NCBI GenBank assembly: GCA_903813345.2
Contig: CAIIXF020000012.1
Location: 12,568,932-12,632,931, forward strand
Length of the DNA stretch: 64,000 nucleotides
Direction: 5' to 3'
From: Owenia fusiformis
Lineage: Eukaryota; Annelida; Polychaeta; Sabellida; Oweniidae
Part shown: positions 47,610 to 61,179 of the stretch, in pieces
How positions within the stretch are numbered: position 1 is the stretch's first letter
Layout of the letters: each line of letters starts with the position of its first letter
Program-made: the position numbers and the translations under genes
The notes under the pieces: generated by a model
Seen by the model: only the letters and a program-made list of their open reading frames with translations
Told to the model about the DNA's origin: nothing
Database searches by the model: none

Positions 47610-50600
47610 ATGGGAAAGAAGGGACGTGGTAGATCAAGAGGTAGGGCAAGGGCAGATGTTGATCTAGACGCTCCAGTGAGACGCCCTGGGGAGCCAGTTG
47701 TAGAGGAGGATTTTCCCACTTTATCTGCACCACCCCCTGCAGCCAATGCCTGGGGGAGGGGGGCAATACCAAAAATCCCAGGAGGTCAGAATGGTGCTAG
47801 GAATAATTCATCTCCCCCTAATGGAGATGGTCACCCTAATAGGCCTCATCCTGATGGAGCTACTCATCCTAATGCTCCAATGAGACACCCTGGGGAGCCA
47901 GTTGCGAAGGAGGATTTTCCCACTTTATCTGGACCACCCCCTACAGCTAATGCCTGGGGGAGGGGGGCGATACCAAAGATCCCAGGAGGTCAGAATGGTG
48001 CTAGGAACAATGCACCTCACCCTATTGGAGATGGTTACCCTCATGTTCACCCCAATGGAGCTACACAACCTAATGGATCAGCTCGGGGCCGGGGACGAGG
48101 AGCTAGAAAAGAAAGTCCACCAGGGGTGGGTCTCCACTCTGATTTACCCTTAGCTAGCTCTGGAGCAGGCTTGGAAACTCAAGTAAAAAATGTAAGGAAT
48201 CTTTTTTGCTTTTTAGAAAAGACATTAACAAATTGCGAATATTTAAAAATAAAATGGGCACATTGCTCTGTGTTAATCTTCTCAAATGGATACACCTATT
48301 GGTGCAGATCTCTTGCATATATTTATTTAGTTTTGGATGATAATTGACCATAAATAACATTTGTATATGCTCTTCTTCATGTGTTTTATGGCTGTTATTT
48401 ATAGGTCACCTATTTAACTGATAAACCAGGCCAGGGTATATGTTATGCAGTAGTAAGCTGAATATCTATAAATAAACCTTGGCTTACTAGTACTACTGCT
48501 TTTCCAAGGCCTATGATAAAAAGAATGATATATTTCAGAAGCTTTGGTAACCATTAGCTACCAGTAATTTAGATGCTAGTTACCCACATCCAATGTACAT
48601 TAAAACCTGTGTAAGTGGAACACCTTTGGTTGCTCAAAGTAGCATTCCACTTGGGAGGTGCTGAATTGTATTTTGTAGTCTTGGTTCAAGAACCTGGACT
48701 ACTTTACCAAGAGTGTTGTTTAGATAGAGGTCATATCCTTGAAGCAAGACTATGTATCTTTGTTATTGCCATGTTTTGGTAATCAATCACTCCATTTGTA
48801 TCTTCATTATTTACGTGTTCCCCTTATTGAAGAGGCTAAATTAATGTTAAAGGCAGAATCAGATCTATGGGGGTGACAAAATTACAGGCAACATGTACAA
48901 TTGACTTTCAATTGAGCTTCATCTTCATAAACATTTTTTTTTCTTAATCAGAGCCTTATATACTACAGACTCTGAAACTAAGGGTAAGCTTCCAATAATT
49001 GTGTCTGTTGTTTTCATTTTTTCCAAATTTTTCATGAAACCCCTTCTAACACATTTGCCAATTTCAGTGGGACTCTGAAAATTAAACGAATCTTAAGCCT
49101 AAGTCACATTTGCTCTACCGTGGGTGTACAGCGACCTTAGCTTCACAAAATCGATATAGAAAATCTATTATCGTATTTCTTAAATCCCTATATTTAATGC
49201 TGCATATTTTTCTTGATCTTGAAGTTATGGCTGCCGTAAGGTTGCTATAGATCAAATGTGACTGAAGAATTACTAAATTTTGATTTTTCCTTATAGCTGG
49301 TGATCAATCAAGCCCCGTTACCAGGACAACAACAACAACAGGAGCAAGGGGGTGGTGCCATGGGTGGTGACGAGGCTGCATTGAATGTAAACAATGATGC
49401 AGCAGAACAAGGCAATGCACAAGCATTGATGAGATACCAGCCACAAATCATAAGACCCGATCATATCAAAGAGGGAGCTCAAGGTAATGAGCAATTAAAT
49501 GCAGATTTGATAATGCAGACAATTAAATTAAACATGTTGAGGTGCAATGAAAGTCTGCAGTGATCCATTTATGTACTGTATATGGACCATATTGGTTACA
49601 TGGAGTCCTCCAAAATATATCAAAATGATCAATCATTTTTTCTCATAATATATCACTTTCCCCCATCCTATATCACCATAGAATGATCTGAATTTTTTTC
49701 AATTTGGTTTATATTTTGACTATTGCATGATGATTCAATCTAAACAATCACATTTTTTTCCGCAGGAACATTGGGTGAAGCTGTTGTATTATCAACAAAT
49801 TATTATAAATTTCTACAAGTGCCAAACCATGTGGTTTACAAGTACCATGTGGACATGGATCCCCAGGTTGATTCTCTAAAGCGGAGGAAGCAAATCCTGA
49901 ATAGATTTGCATTCGCTGAACAGCTCGGGGATGTCGTAGAGTTCGATGGCTGCGGTCTCTACCTGCCGAGGAGGCTTATTGATTTGGTAAGTACAAGATT
50001 TTGGAACTAACTGGTCTTAGGTTTTGCATGTCGCCACTTTGTGATGGCATTTGGCATTCTGAATTCGGCTTCTGTAACAATTTGCAATAACTTACAAACT
50101 GGTCACATGACATTTTGTCATGTTATTTAGTGTTAATGTCTTAGAAGTTTCTGAAGTTCAGTCCTATAATGCCAATTGATGATGCAGTCATTTATGTTAT
50201 AATTCTGATATGTGTGTAATATGTTTTGTCCCAAGCACATTGCACTGTATCAAGGTTATTTGACCTTAGTTATATAAAACATAATTTTATAAAATGATCG
50301 CTGAGATTTTAGTAGATGGCAATACTGTGTTCAGAAACTCATACAATTACTCCACATAGCTAGGCAAAGTGTGTCCAATTCCAGCCAATCAGAACACATT
50401 ATTTCAAATAGTTGCATTGTATCATACTACTATACATCTCATGCATTGTTTTCTAGAATAATGCATTTCAGTTGTGCAGACATGCAAAGATCTGGAAACA
50501 ACCCCTGGTGGAATGAATCAGTCCACAGCTTCAATCCTTTAATAATACATGCTAAAAATATTAAACTTGCTTTCAGCCTCTTGAGCTTTACAGGGAGCAA

Positions 50601-53600
50601 CGTGATGGGACTCGCATACGGATTACAATCCGGGACATCCACGAAGTCCAACCTGGATCACCAGATTTTCTACATCTCCTTAACATTGTCTTGAGAAAGT
50701 AAGTTTCTTAGAAAGAGTTATTGTCAGAGGGCGTTTTGATCAAACACTCGTTAGATATTATCTGGTTGTATTTTGATTAAGTAATTGGTTATTGTTCTTT
50801 CTTAGAATAAGATAATCAGATCAAATTAATGGAAACTACCAGAAGCCGTTCATTTGTAAAAACCCAAGTTATAGTCTTCTTTCTGTATGGATGTAAATAT
50901 TTGCAGCAAAATTCTTTTTATGGAATGATTTTATGAATTATTTGTCAAGAGTTTGTAGAAGTTGCAAGAATTTCAGACTGTATTGTATGTAAAGAGACTT
51001 TATAGACACTCTGCACTATATGGTCTATATACTACATGTACTAATGTTAATATTCTTTGTAGAAATGTTTAATTGTTTGTTATTTCAGTGTAATGAAGCA
51101 TGACCTGGGAATGCAGTTAATTAAACGAGACTTCTTCGATCCAGAGCAGAAAGTCAGGATAGAGCGTCATGGGTAAGTAGACAATAGAAAGTGTCCCACT
51201 ATAAAATTTGTGTATGGAATACCCTGGATTGAAAAGTGTTCTGCTTAAGCTTGCTGTACAATTGCCTGACAAATTTTTTGAGCAGTAGGCTAATGGCCAT
51301 GATACAAGTAATTATCCATCGTCAACTAAAAGCATTGAAGTAAAATAACCAAATCGCTAAATCGGCCTGAAAGATTGTCTATCATTCTTCCCTTCTTCTG
51401 AAAAAAGTATGGAAAATGCAGAAAATGCAAATTTTACAGTTGTCAATTCAGTTTTACATTTTCCAAAATACGGGTACCACTGAGGTTAAGTACGTTATTG
51501 TCTTATGTTAGTTGTATCATTTAAGGTCAGACTGCACTTTCCACCATTTTGATGACCATGTACTTTTTTCAGATGAACATAACTCATTCCAAACACAGCC
51601 TAAATCTTTCATGTTTTTCATAAAAGGTGCTTTAGTGTACCCAGATTATTAATTGAGTGTTAATTTTTCTTTAGAATGTATAAATAACGAGAGAAAAATT
51701 GCAAAAATTTCTCTTCATTCTGATCTGCCTTAATGTAAACATGTTTAAACACATTGTGTCAAAAATTCAGTTAGATTAAAAAGAAAACCAATAAAACACA
51801 GCATCATTCCTGAAACATATGGAACACCCTGTACAATAATAGTTTAACACTATGACACTAATTTTCATTCACTCATTAGGTTTGAAGTTTGGCCAGGTAT
51901 AGAAACAGCCATCATGTCATACCAAGGTAACGTGCTCATGATGTCAGCTGACATTTTGCACAAGATCGTGCGAACCTGTACTGTTCTGGGAAGAATGCAT
52001 GAGCTAGCTGTGGACCATAGAACTGGTAGATGTCTCGATAGAGATCGAGCATATGAGGCATTCGCCAGGGAACTTGTTGGATCATCCATTCTTACAAAGT
52101 AAGTATTAGTGTGTTAGGATCTAAATGTTATTTAAAAATTTCAATTTTTTGCTGCACATCTTGGGAATATGTTTCAGTTTAGGCATCTTGGGCTATAAAA
52201 GATACTCTTATACAGCCATACATGTATTTTATATTTTCAGGTACAACAATAAGCAGAGACAAATCATTGACATCGACATGGACAGCTCACCTCTGTCCAA
52301 GTTCACGTGGAGAGGGCAGGACACAACATTCAAAGAGTACTACATGAAGGTACATTGTATGAATTGAACATCTCAAATTATGCAGTTTTGCAGTCAGAAT
52401 TTTTAACTTGGAGAAATATACAAATATTTGTTTTTTTATGGAGGATTACTCGTGCATTACTTTCTGTAAATTATGGGTATACTGTGTTTGTGCAAAATCC
52501 CCGAAATATTGATTGAACGCAAAATCCCCTTGAACTATTTAAAAACTAAAATTTGGTTCTGTTATTTTTGATTTTATCTTGATCTTTATTTAAGATCATT
52601 TTTAGTAAAATTTTGGTACTATAATTACTGCAGTGCTCTTGTGTTATAGTCTCCAACTTTTTTTGTGCATGATGTTAGGTGGTTGGTGATCATTGTTCAG
52701 TGTTTGGCGTTTAGTTTTTCAATGTTTGGCGGTAGGGATCTGTTACAAATGGTAGGTGGTGACATTGTGCCTGTTAATGGCTTGTTTAAGTCTTCTTTTA
52801 TCTTAAATCTTCAATGGATTATTGCTATGATTTACAGCAATACAACATTCAGCTTCTCGATGATGATCAGCCGTTGATCTTGGTAAAACCAAAGGACGCA
52901 GAGAGACGTCGCGGAATCAACCAGGTTCTGCTTGTTCCTGAACTCTGTCTCATGACAGGTTTGACGGAGGCTGTAAGATCAGATTATCGGGTGATGCAAG
53001 ACATAGCCGTCCACACTCGCTTGTCGGCTGCAGAACGGGTTAAAAGACTAGAAGGATTCAACAACAGATTCAGGAAGTAAGTTGAGATGGGGGATTAACA
53101 GAAAACAGTTCAATCTCTGTAAATGGATGTGTAACTAAGTGACTAAAATTTTACTTTTCATCTCAATTGACTGTAAGTTGTTCATTGATTAATTTTACTA
53201 TTTTCAAGGTTTTATAACATTACATTTGGCAATCGGTCACCTATAGTCTTGAGTCTGAATGTTTACAAAAATGCCAATTTTTAAGAAAAACAGAACTATA
53301 GGATATAGTGTTAAACTAACTGCAGACTTCAGAAAAGCCAGAAAGTTTCAGATCAAAAGACAAACTATGAAAAAAATTACCTTGATCTACCCCCCCTAAC
53401 TGTTTTGAATTTTGATTTCAGCACTGAAAATGCAGCGCGTAGGTTAGATACGTGGGGTATCAAGTTTGATGACAAAATGGTCTCACTGCAAGGTCGACTT
53501 CAGTCTGCTGAAAAAATTTATATGGGAATTTACATGGGAAAAAAGCATAATGTAAGTAGAGTAAATTGTATGAACTGAATGTCACTGTTAAAACAATGTA

Positions 53601-56600
53601 TCACTCTGTGACAGAATTTAATGAATGGACATCCTCCTATCACAGGGCTTCAAATCCAGAATATATTCTTTCTTTTACCCCCTGCGATAAGCAGTTAGCA
53701 ATTTCCCGATTAAGAACTCGCAATCTGATTGGCTGTCGCAACACTGCGACAGAAATCATGTATAAGTCATTGCGTATAATTAGTTCACGTTTTCACGTTC
53801 CAAAATTAGAGCTCATAAAAATTTACTTCACCAACACCTTAAGTGCAACCATTTAGTTAAACATATTTTCCATTTCAGTTTAAGGTAGGCCCGAATGCTG
53901 ATTGGTCGAGAGAAATGCGGGACGTGCCTATGCTGGTACCAGTCTCACTGAAATCTTGGTTGTTTGTGTACACACAGAGAGATGAGAGGATTGCGCAGAA
54001 CTTACTAAGGACTCTTAAAAAAGTGGGACCACCTATGGGAATGGTCATAGAGGATCCAGAGACGTAGGTTCAATTTATTTAAGCCATACAGTAAAACCTA
54101 TCTTAATGAGCACATCTCTAGTTAACACCTTGCTCTTATGTACACCATTCCTCCAAATATACTCTACTGACTTCTGTATAAATGTAATTATCCTCTCTGT
54201 AGTGAACATCTACTAACACTTTACCTTTTTTCAATGCAAAAAATGTTTCATATACACAGGTTTTACTTAATTTGATATACACTGCATCTACAGTTTGATA
54301 TATCATATACAGTTTTTTGGAATTGTACCAAAATAATACTATTTTACATAATTTTAAAATAGAACTTGATAAAAGAAACATCGCATTGTAATTGTAAAAT
54401 TTTAAAATGATATGAAAATAAATTTTAAATATAAAAAATATACAGTGAAACCTGTATATCTGAACACTGCCCTAATACAAACACCTGTCAATGTGAACAC
54501 TTTTTATTAGTCACAAATTAATTATTTACATTGACTCTCACGTTTCAGTCAATATGGTACAACGAAAATGGGACTTCTGCGCATGTTAAAATTTTTCGTC
54601 AAAACTCAACTTTTGTTCAAGTTGATACGATTGTCTTTCGAACTAGAGACTTACATCATTCGAAAGATCATAAAAGACTTTATCTATACTGAAAATCTTA
54701 GATCCCTGCATAGTAGAATAAGCCGTCAGTCCGCATTTGATTGTTTGAAGTGAGATTCGTAGATCGTCAGATTTTTCCGACTGATATCGGGTTATCTCAA
54801 ATTGGTTCGTTTATAAATATGAATTTCTTACCCTTGTAAGGCGCATGCGCAAAATTGATTTATCAACGTTATTGGTTGATGGTTTTCTCCTGAGCATGCG
54901 TGAAGTCTTATAAACACTAATGACGAAGACCAGAGCAAACATTACTAGCTCTCGAACGAAACTCCAAGATCCAGATCATTTCGCCGTGTTTGCTAAGCGT
55001 GTATATGTGAATGACAAGCTGTTTTGAGTAGATCAGGTACCTGTTTTAGACACACCATTGATTTAGCTTGACATTGATGTGCACATTGGCACTTTTGAGC
55101 ATGTTAATACAAGTTTTTACACTCTTAGCAGGAGACCGGTTTTTCGAAAAATCTGTTATCTAATTCACTCGATTATCGTATGAATGTTTATTTCTGCTGA
55201 CATTTTAACACCACATCACATAGAATTACGATGCAGAATGATAATTAAACACAAAACAACTCCTAAATTCTACTTGTTATTTCACAGGAGGTAAACATGC
55301 ACACTGCCTAGATTCTTTGTAAGGGTCGTCAGGCATCGGATTGGCCGCCATATTTGAAATGAAAATATCACTAAATAGAGCTTTGCGCATGTCATAACAT
55401 ATCGACTGGTTTAAAAGATCTTGAAATGTAAACACCTGCTAATCAGAACACTTTTACATGGAAGCAAGAATACCAACTGATCTTTAATAACTCGATTTCC
55501 ACTTTTGGCTTGTCCTAATGGCATTTGGATTTGACTGGTTACCCTGTATATGTCAAAACAGTAAAACATGTGTATGTGTATATTAAGGGTGTTCATTTAG
55601 ATTGATTGTTTGCTCCCTCCTGCAGCCTGGGGGGGGGGTGATTGGGTAATTTGTTGGGTTCTTACCATGAAGTCGTATGAGGAAATGAAAGTTACTCACT
55701 TTGTTCTAAGGATGATAATCCCACTTAATAAAAAAAATCATTTTAATTTTTTAGTGTGGTGATATACCAGAACAGGATCGGTGATTGGGTGAGAAGTATA
55801 ACGGACAACATTCGGCACAAGGAGACACAAATTGTCATGCCTCTACTGCCAACCAAGAATGTACCTCTCTACAATGCTATCAAGAAAACTGTCTGTCTTG
55901 ATGTTCCAAGTAAGCAATACTCATTTCCTTATATGTATTACTTTAATTGTTTTTAAGCAATGCATACTGTACATATAGTGAATACCTAGCACTATGAAAC
56001 CCAACTATACAAATGTATGCATGTAGTTCAAAGTGCATTATAGGATTGCACTTTTGAATATGAGCATTTAAAGGAAGAATTTTAAAAACAAAAATTCTCA
56101 AAATAAAGATTTGTGGCTCATCATGAATTGAATCTCTCAAAGAATATGTGTTAAATAAGGATGTTTTTTATAAGCATCCTCCGAATGCAGGGTTCCAGAC
56201 ATCATCCACTAAGTTCATTCCTTCTTGGAAGAAGGAGGTATTATCTTTGCAGATGATAAAAATATATGTTAGTATTGATGAAATATCCAAACTTGAATAT
56301 ATTTTGACACTGGTCCATGATTGTTGAATGGCCCCCTGTACTAATTGTTGCACCTTTAAAGTATTATCACCCATTGTACAGGATGCCCATAAAGTCTCTT
56401 TAGACTCTACACTGTCTTAGTATTGTAATTTTAAAGATTTAATGGAAACCCTATACATTTTACATTATTTACTTGTTTATTCTAAATTTGTTTAATAATT
56501 TGACAGTGATTTTAATGTGGCGTATTTAGTAGATTGATAAAAACCACAAAATTTAGTCCCTGCCAATTTTCGGAAAATTCCTGGGGATTGTATGTCAACT

Positions 56601-59396
56601 AAAATTAAATAGTGCCATATGAAACAAATTTACAGTTTTAAAATGTTATGTTATATATTGCAGTGTACAGTCAGTGTGTAGTGGCCAATACAGTGAGGGA
56701 TGAGAGAAAAGTCATGTCAATTGCAACAAAGATAGCAATACAGATGACATGCAAGCTTGGTGGCGCCCCCTGGATGACATCCTCTATCCCTGAACAGGTA
56801 ATAAATCCTATTGATCTGTTCAAACTTTGCATTTTTTGTAAATATGATAATCATATCACCCCTTGTACTGTTGTAGGGTAAGATATATTTTCCAAATTAC
56901 AAACTGAATTACTTAACTGTATTCACAAACATTTTTTTATTCATATACATACAGTGTAATATTATTCCTAAGTGAGGTTCACTGGATCACTTCACCGTTG
57001 AACTGGATATACAGTTCTTTTTGGACATAAGTACATTGGCTTTTATGTCACCACCAGAAGTGGTGGTATATTGTGCACGATGTTCAGAGTTTGGTGATCG
57101 ACATAACAAACTAATTTATAAGGTTTTGTTATGTTGTTTAATCTAGATTTCATGTTGTAATCTTTGTCACATTGAATTTGAATGTTACTTTCAGTTGCTT
57201 GGCATTATGGTTGTTGGTATAGATGTGAACCATGACACGACAACTAGCCGTTCTGTTTGTGGATTTGTGGCGACTATGAACAACACATTCACCAAATATC
57301 ACACTCAGAGCTACTTGGAGCCTAAATTTGCGGAGATTCAGAGCAATCTTGAGACGCGATTTGCAAGTAAGCAATTTTTTGTTTTTGTGACTACCAGACT
57401 TCAAAATACCTTGAGTTTTCCTGGTGGTATCATAGCCACGTGTGTAATAGTAGTATGGGACTATGTGTCCAAAGGATGTTCAGATTAGACAGGTTTTACT
57501 GTTTCTCAAAATATGCATGTGAAACATTATGAAAATGCGTCTGCCTCCAAGATAGAGTACATGTAAGGAAGCTGATATAAATAGGGAGTTTTAAGCTTGC
57601 ATGTAAAATCGAAATGCCAACCTATATGTTTGACCAATCGCCCATACAAATGTATAGCTTAAATATTTTCCGTTCATGTTAATGATTACTCTTTTACTTA
57701 TGAATTCAATGTATTTCAGTAAGTTACAATCGCTACAGGGAGCAGAATGGAGGTGAACTTCCAAAACACATATACGTGTATCGTGACGGGGTTGGCGACG
57801 GCCAGATTAATATTGTTCTAGAAGAGGAGGTCAGGGCCATAAACCATTCTCTGGACAAATGTTACACTGCTAATGGACACAAGAAGTGAGTTTTGAAAAT
57901 CAGAAGTTGGTGTATGATTCACAATGCATCAAGGCATAATAAAGTGAATTACAGAAGATGAAGAAATGTGTTTTTTTTTGTAATTTTCGAGATCCTAAGA
58001 GAGTATCAAAGTTCCAGATCAGTTTAGTCTTGTTGTCAAATATTCAGGTAAAATTGAATATAATAAATCAAAATGTCAAATAAAATTGCAAATATTGATC
58101 GCACCAATATTTAAAACTCCATTTCTAGATGCAATCATGTGTGTAATTTTCAAGTTGGATACTACTTTCCCTGAAGTTTGTATATTAAATTATGAAAATC
58201 TATTTGTACTCGCATCACATCTTATCCGTTTTTAAATCAAATTGTATCAATCCATTAATATTTGTAAATTGTAGACCTGGATTGACAGTGGTCATCATCA
58301 AGAAGAAGATATCAACAAGATTCTTCTTACGTGATGGACGTGGCACCATGAACCCACCACCAGGGACTATTGTTGACTCCCAGATTACACGACCTGAATG
58401 GTAAGTGTTTTTGTGTTTGTCTGGGAGGTTTTGTCTTGGAATGTTGGGGCAGGTATTAAAGACAGTTTAAGATTTCAAATATGCTTTTCATTACTTTCCA
58501 TTATGTTCTGCATACACGGCCATTAGGGCTAGTTACCTTTTTATTGTTTACTTTTTTTAAGCTTTTTTTATTCAGATGAAATGTAGAATATGTTTATTAT
58601 AAAGTGTCTCTCAAATTATATAATGATGCTGCGATTAATGTGTATGTAACACTATAACTCTCTCATTGTATTATTTAATGGTACAATGAATGTGTTATAT
58701 GTAGCAATCTATGCCTCTTTGATATAATTCTACCAAAATGGGCGAAACCTTTAACGCAGTTTCTTTTCTCTCTAGGTTTGACTTCTTTATGGTGTCGCAA
58801 TCTGTAAGGCAGGGAACGGTTACCCCCACTCATTTCAACGTAATATATGATACCAATAGGTGGCAGCCAAATTATCACGAGAAGTTGGCATACAAAATGT
58901 GTCATCTTTATTACAACTGGCAGGTAAGAAACTGGAGAATTTATCATTAAAATAAAATGAATTATACCAACAGCATGCAGATCTTAGATTCTTATTGGTT
59001 CAGTATGAGATAGTATAATATGGTAAGAAGAAGAATTAGTTCCTAAATCTGAACATTTTGCTAAAAAATTCCCACATCCAATCCTTGAATTGAGAATGAT
59101 AGGGAAGTCAGTTGTTTGCTTTTCTGATTGATTGCTTATCATCATTTAACTAATTTGTGTGATATTAAGGAATGTTATCTCATTCACTGTACATACAGTT
59201 TGGTTTAACATCTTTTAGATCCTGATGAATATTTCATATTTGTTATTGTTGTAAGTGGTATTTGTTGTTGTTGCAGGGGACTGTACGTGTGCCAGCACCA
59301 TGCCTGTATGCCCACAAGGCGGCGTTCCTGGTGGGAACTGCCCTGGGAGGCAAGTCCATTCACAAGGACCTTGAGGGAACACTAGCTTATCTTTAA
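47610..59396 (+). CDS. PIWIL1: PIWI-clade Argonaute (piRNA-guided slicer), complete
   Basis: It binds piRNAs and cleaves or silences transposon transcripts. Seventeen exons: 47610-48191, 49297-49483, 49766-49986, 50577-50698, 51089-51172, 51880-52098, 52241-52349, 52838-53076, 53422-53551, 53879-54063, 55755-55909, 56664-56797, 57195-57366, 57720-57885, 58275-58400, 58776-58923 and 59277-59396. The phases agree, giving about 1032 residues. The first donor could instead be at 48183, shortening the protein by 3. Order: an RG-rich tail with a duplicated 68-residue module (21-155); a second RGRGRG patch; an N-domain ([12 protein letters not shown]); PAZ (about 400-540); MID; and PIWI, with [11 protein letters not shown] and catalytic D799 (VVGIDVNHD), D869 ([10 protein letters not shown]) and H1006 ([10 protein letters not shown]). 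It ends GTLAYL. RG motifs are the usual arginine-methylation sites read by Tudor proteins. The protein is longer than typical PIWIs (about 860 aa) because of the N-terminal extension. Paralogue identity (PIWIL1 or PIWIL2 type) is not settled. Confidence 0.95.
47670..48074 (+). repeat. Coding tandem duplication in PIWI exon 1 (204 + 201 bp)
   Basis: Unit 1 (47670-47873, 68 codons) and unit 2 (47874-48074, 67 codons) both read AP[V/M]R[R/H]PGEPV...EDFPTLS, then [15 protein letters not shown] and QNGARNN, and end GAT[H/Q]PN. The units are adjacent and in frame, and conservation is highest in the [25 protein letters not shown] segment. This arose by unequal exchange in the N-terminal disordered region. 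Confidence 0.9.
52640..52775. repeat. Family B repeat in a PIWI intron (before exon 8)
   Basis: It is an inverted copy: TAGTCTCCAACTTTTTTTGT at the left and ACAAATGGTAGGTGGTGACA at the right, with GTTCAGTGTTTGGCG between. It ends about 60 bases before the acceptor of exon 52838-53076. Confidence 0.7.
54090..54270. mobile_element. Small pogo/Tigger-like MITE in a PIWI intron
   Basis: The left end TACAGTAAAACCTATCTTAA and the right end ACACAGGTTTTACTT are inverted repeats of the TACAGTAAAACCT type. The interior has 'gtacaccattcctcc'-like motifs and no frame. It lies just after exon 53879-54063. Confidence 0.6.
57588..57685. mobile_element. MITE, family D, copy 3 (3' truncated)
   Basis: It begins GTTTTAAGCTTGCATGTAAA and keeps AATCGCCCATACAAATGTAT, but lacks the inverted right end. 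It ends about 35 bases before the acceptor of PIWI exon 57720-57885. Confidence 0.65.
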
Positions 59397-60400
59397 CAGT
59401 GGTGAATGATATTGCTAGTTGGCAATGAGTCTGTGAACTACTCATTGTTCCAGAAGGCTAACCCTAGTTCATCATAAATCACCAAATTGTGTATTTTTAC
59501 AGTGACTGTCTGTGGAGCATATAATATACGGGGAGGTTTGAAGTGAAGTGTTTTCATACATATGATTTTGTTCAACTTAGTCATATAGAAAATAGTTATA
59601 TGTATTTTAGTGTCATATAATAGTACTATATAATGTATTCTTGTTTCACATATTTTTCACACATTTATATTGTGTATTTTAACAAGTGAATTCCCCCTTG
59701 CTCTATTTGAAAGCGACACATCATTTCAGAGATTAATATGGAGCCCTCTCATTCAGTGAAAAGGAAAATTATGTGATTTTTAAGAAATTTCTTTGACCAA
59801 ATAAGGTTATTTCTCATAGCAACCTGTGAATGCTTTAGATCTGAAGCATTCAACTATTTGTATACTATAAATATTTCATACTCCTAAATTCATTGTGATG
59901 CATTCTGTTTTATAATTCATATTCCCCACTTTCAGGTCAAACTTCACCCCCCTCCATTAACCGTTTACTACTACTCCTCCAACATATTTTAGCTCATCTT
60001 AAATGTTCAGAACTGCCTCTCCCAAACTTTAGATGGTATAACAAAAGGGTTTTAAACAATAACCTTATTATTCAGTCTTAAGTATACTAATGTAAATGTA
60101 CAGAATGAGTTGGATCCATGTTAAGCTTTTGTATTTGATAATTATATGGCCGAGTCGTGAGTATAAATAGCAGGGTGTGACATCCACTGTGATGTCACAA
60201 TTCACTTTGTCGTCACACTTTTGTGTTACTATTTCTTGTAAATATTCATAGTGGTAAAGAGGCCAACGCTACTTTGTGTCACTTAAACAATGCACATGCT
60301 GTAAATTAATCTAAGGCACTTTGAATTTATCATTATTTTTGTGGGATAGAGGAAGAATTGAATTTTCTTTTATTATCCACTTTAAGTAATTTATGGACAC

Positions 60401-60406
60401 AATAAA
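60401..60406 (+). terminator. Candidate PIWI polyadenylation signal
   Basis: AATAAA occurs about 1 kb after the PIWI stop, in GGACACAATAAAGTAACA. It is the clearest canonical hexamer I noticed downstream. Transcript data are needed to confirm the 3' end. Confidence 0.35.
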
Positions 60407-61179
60407 GTAACATCTACTATTATTAGTAAACAATTCACTGAATTGTGCTAGCATCAGTTTAATTTTAGTTAATGTAAAACCTCACTGTGATGTCACAGTT
60501 CATTATTACACTTTTATTTTGTCAACCTGTAGATATTCAATATAGTTTTCAGTGCCTAGTAACCATGTATTCTATTCTGGTGTTTTTTATTTTAATCTTA
60601 ACCAGTCTTTTAAAAGTTTGCCAGAAATGTTCTTTTTAAATTATGAGGATATTTTGCCAGACATGTATTTTATATCAAATGAAATCTTGTATTAGTGCTT
60701 ATCTCTTTTGTACGATATACAGTAAAGACTGTGTCCATATTGGAACACATTTTGTACCTCAATAGTGTTTCACCTTGGAGGTGTTCCACTTACAAAGGTT
60801 CAATTTACATTAACTCAACACAAGGAGGATTGGTTCCCAGAATGCAATTCAGATATTCCGCATCATTGTAATCTCCAAAATCCAAAACTTAAACACTCGC
60901 CATGTCTAAACTCAATGGGTAAATCAAATACTTAATTTAAACTCTCTATTGTAGTCTCCAAAGCCTGGCGGCTACTTGATTTTAAATATTGTAATCACGT
61001 CATGAGATATGGCAGAATATTGAGTTGGAAATCTGGGCGCCAATCCTCCTTTGCCTGTGGAGCTACATTTGATTAGAGGACAGAATAATTTGTTCAATAT
61101 ATGGCTAAAAGTACTCATGGTAAAGCGAGGTCTAGTTTAAGCATTACATGAGCTAATAAAGGATATAGCACACTGCATA

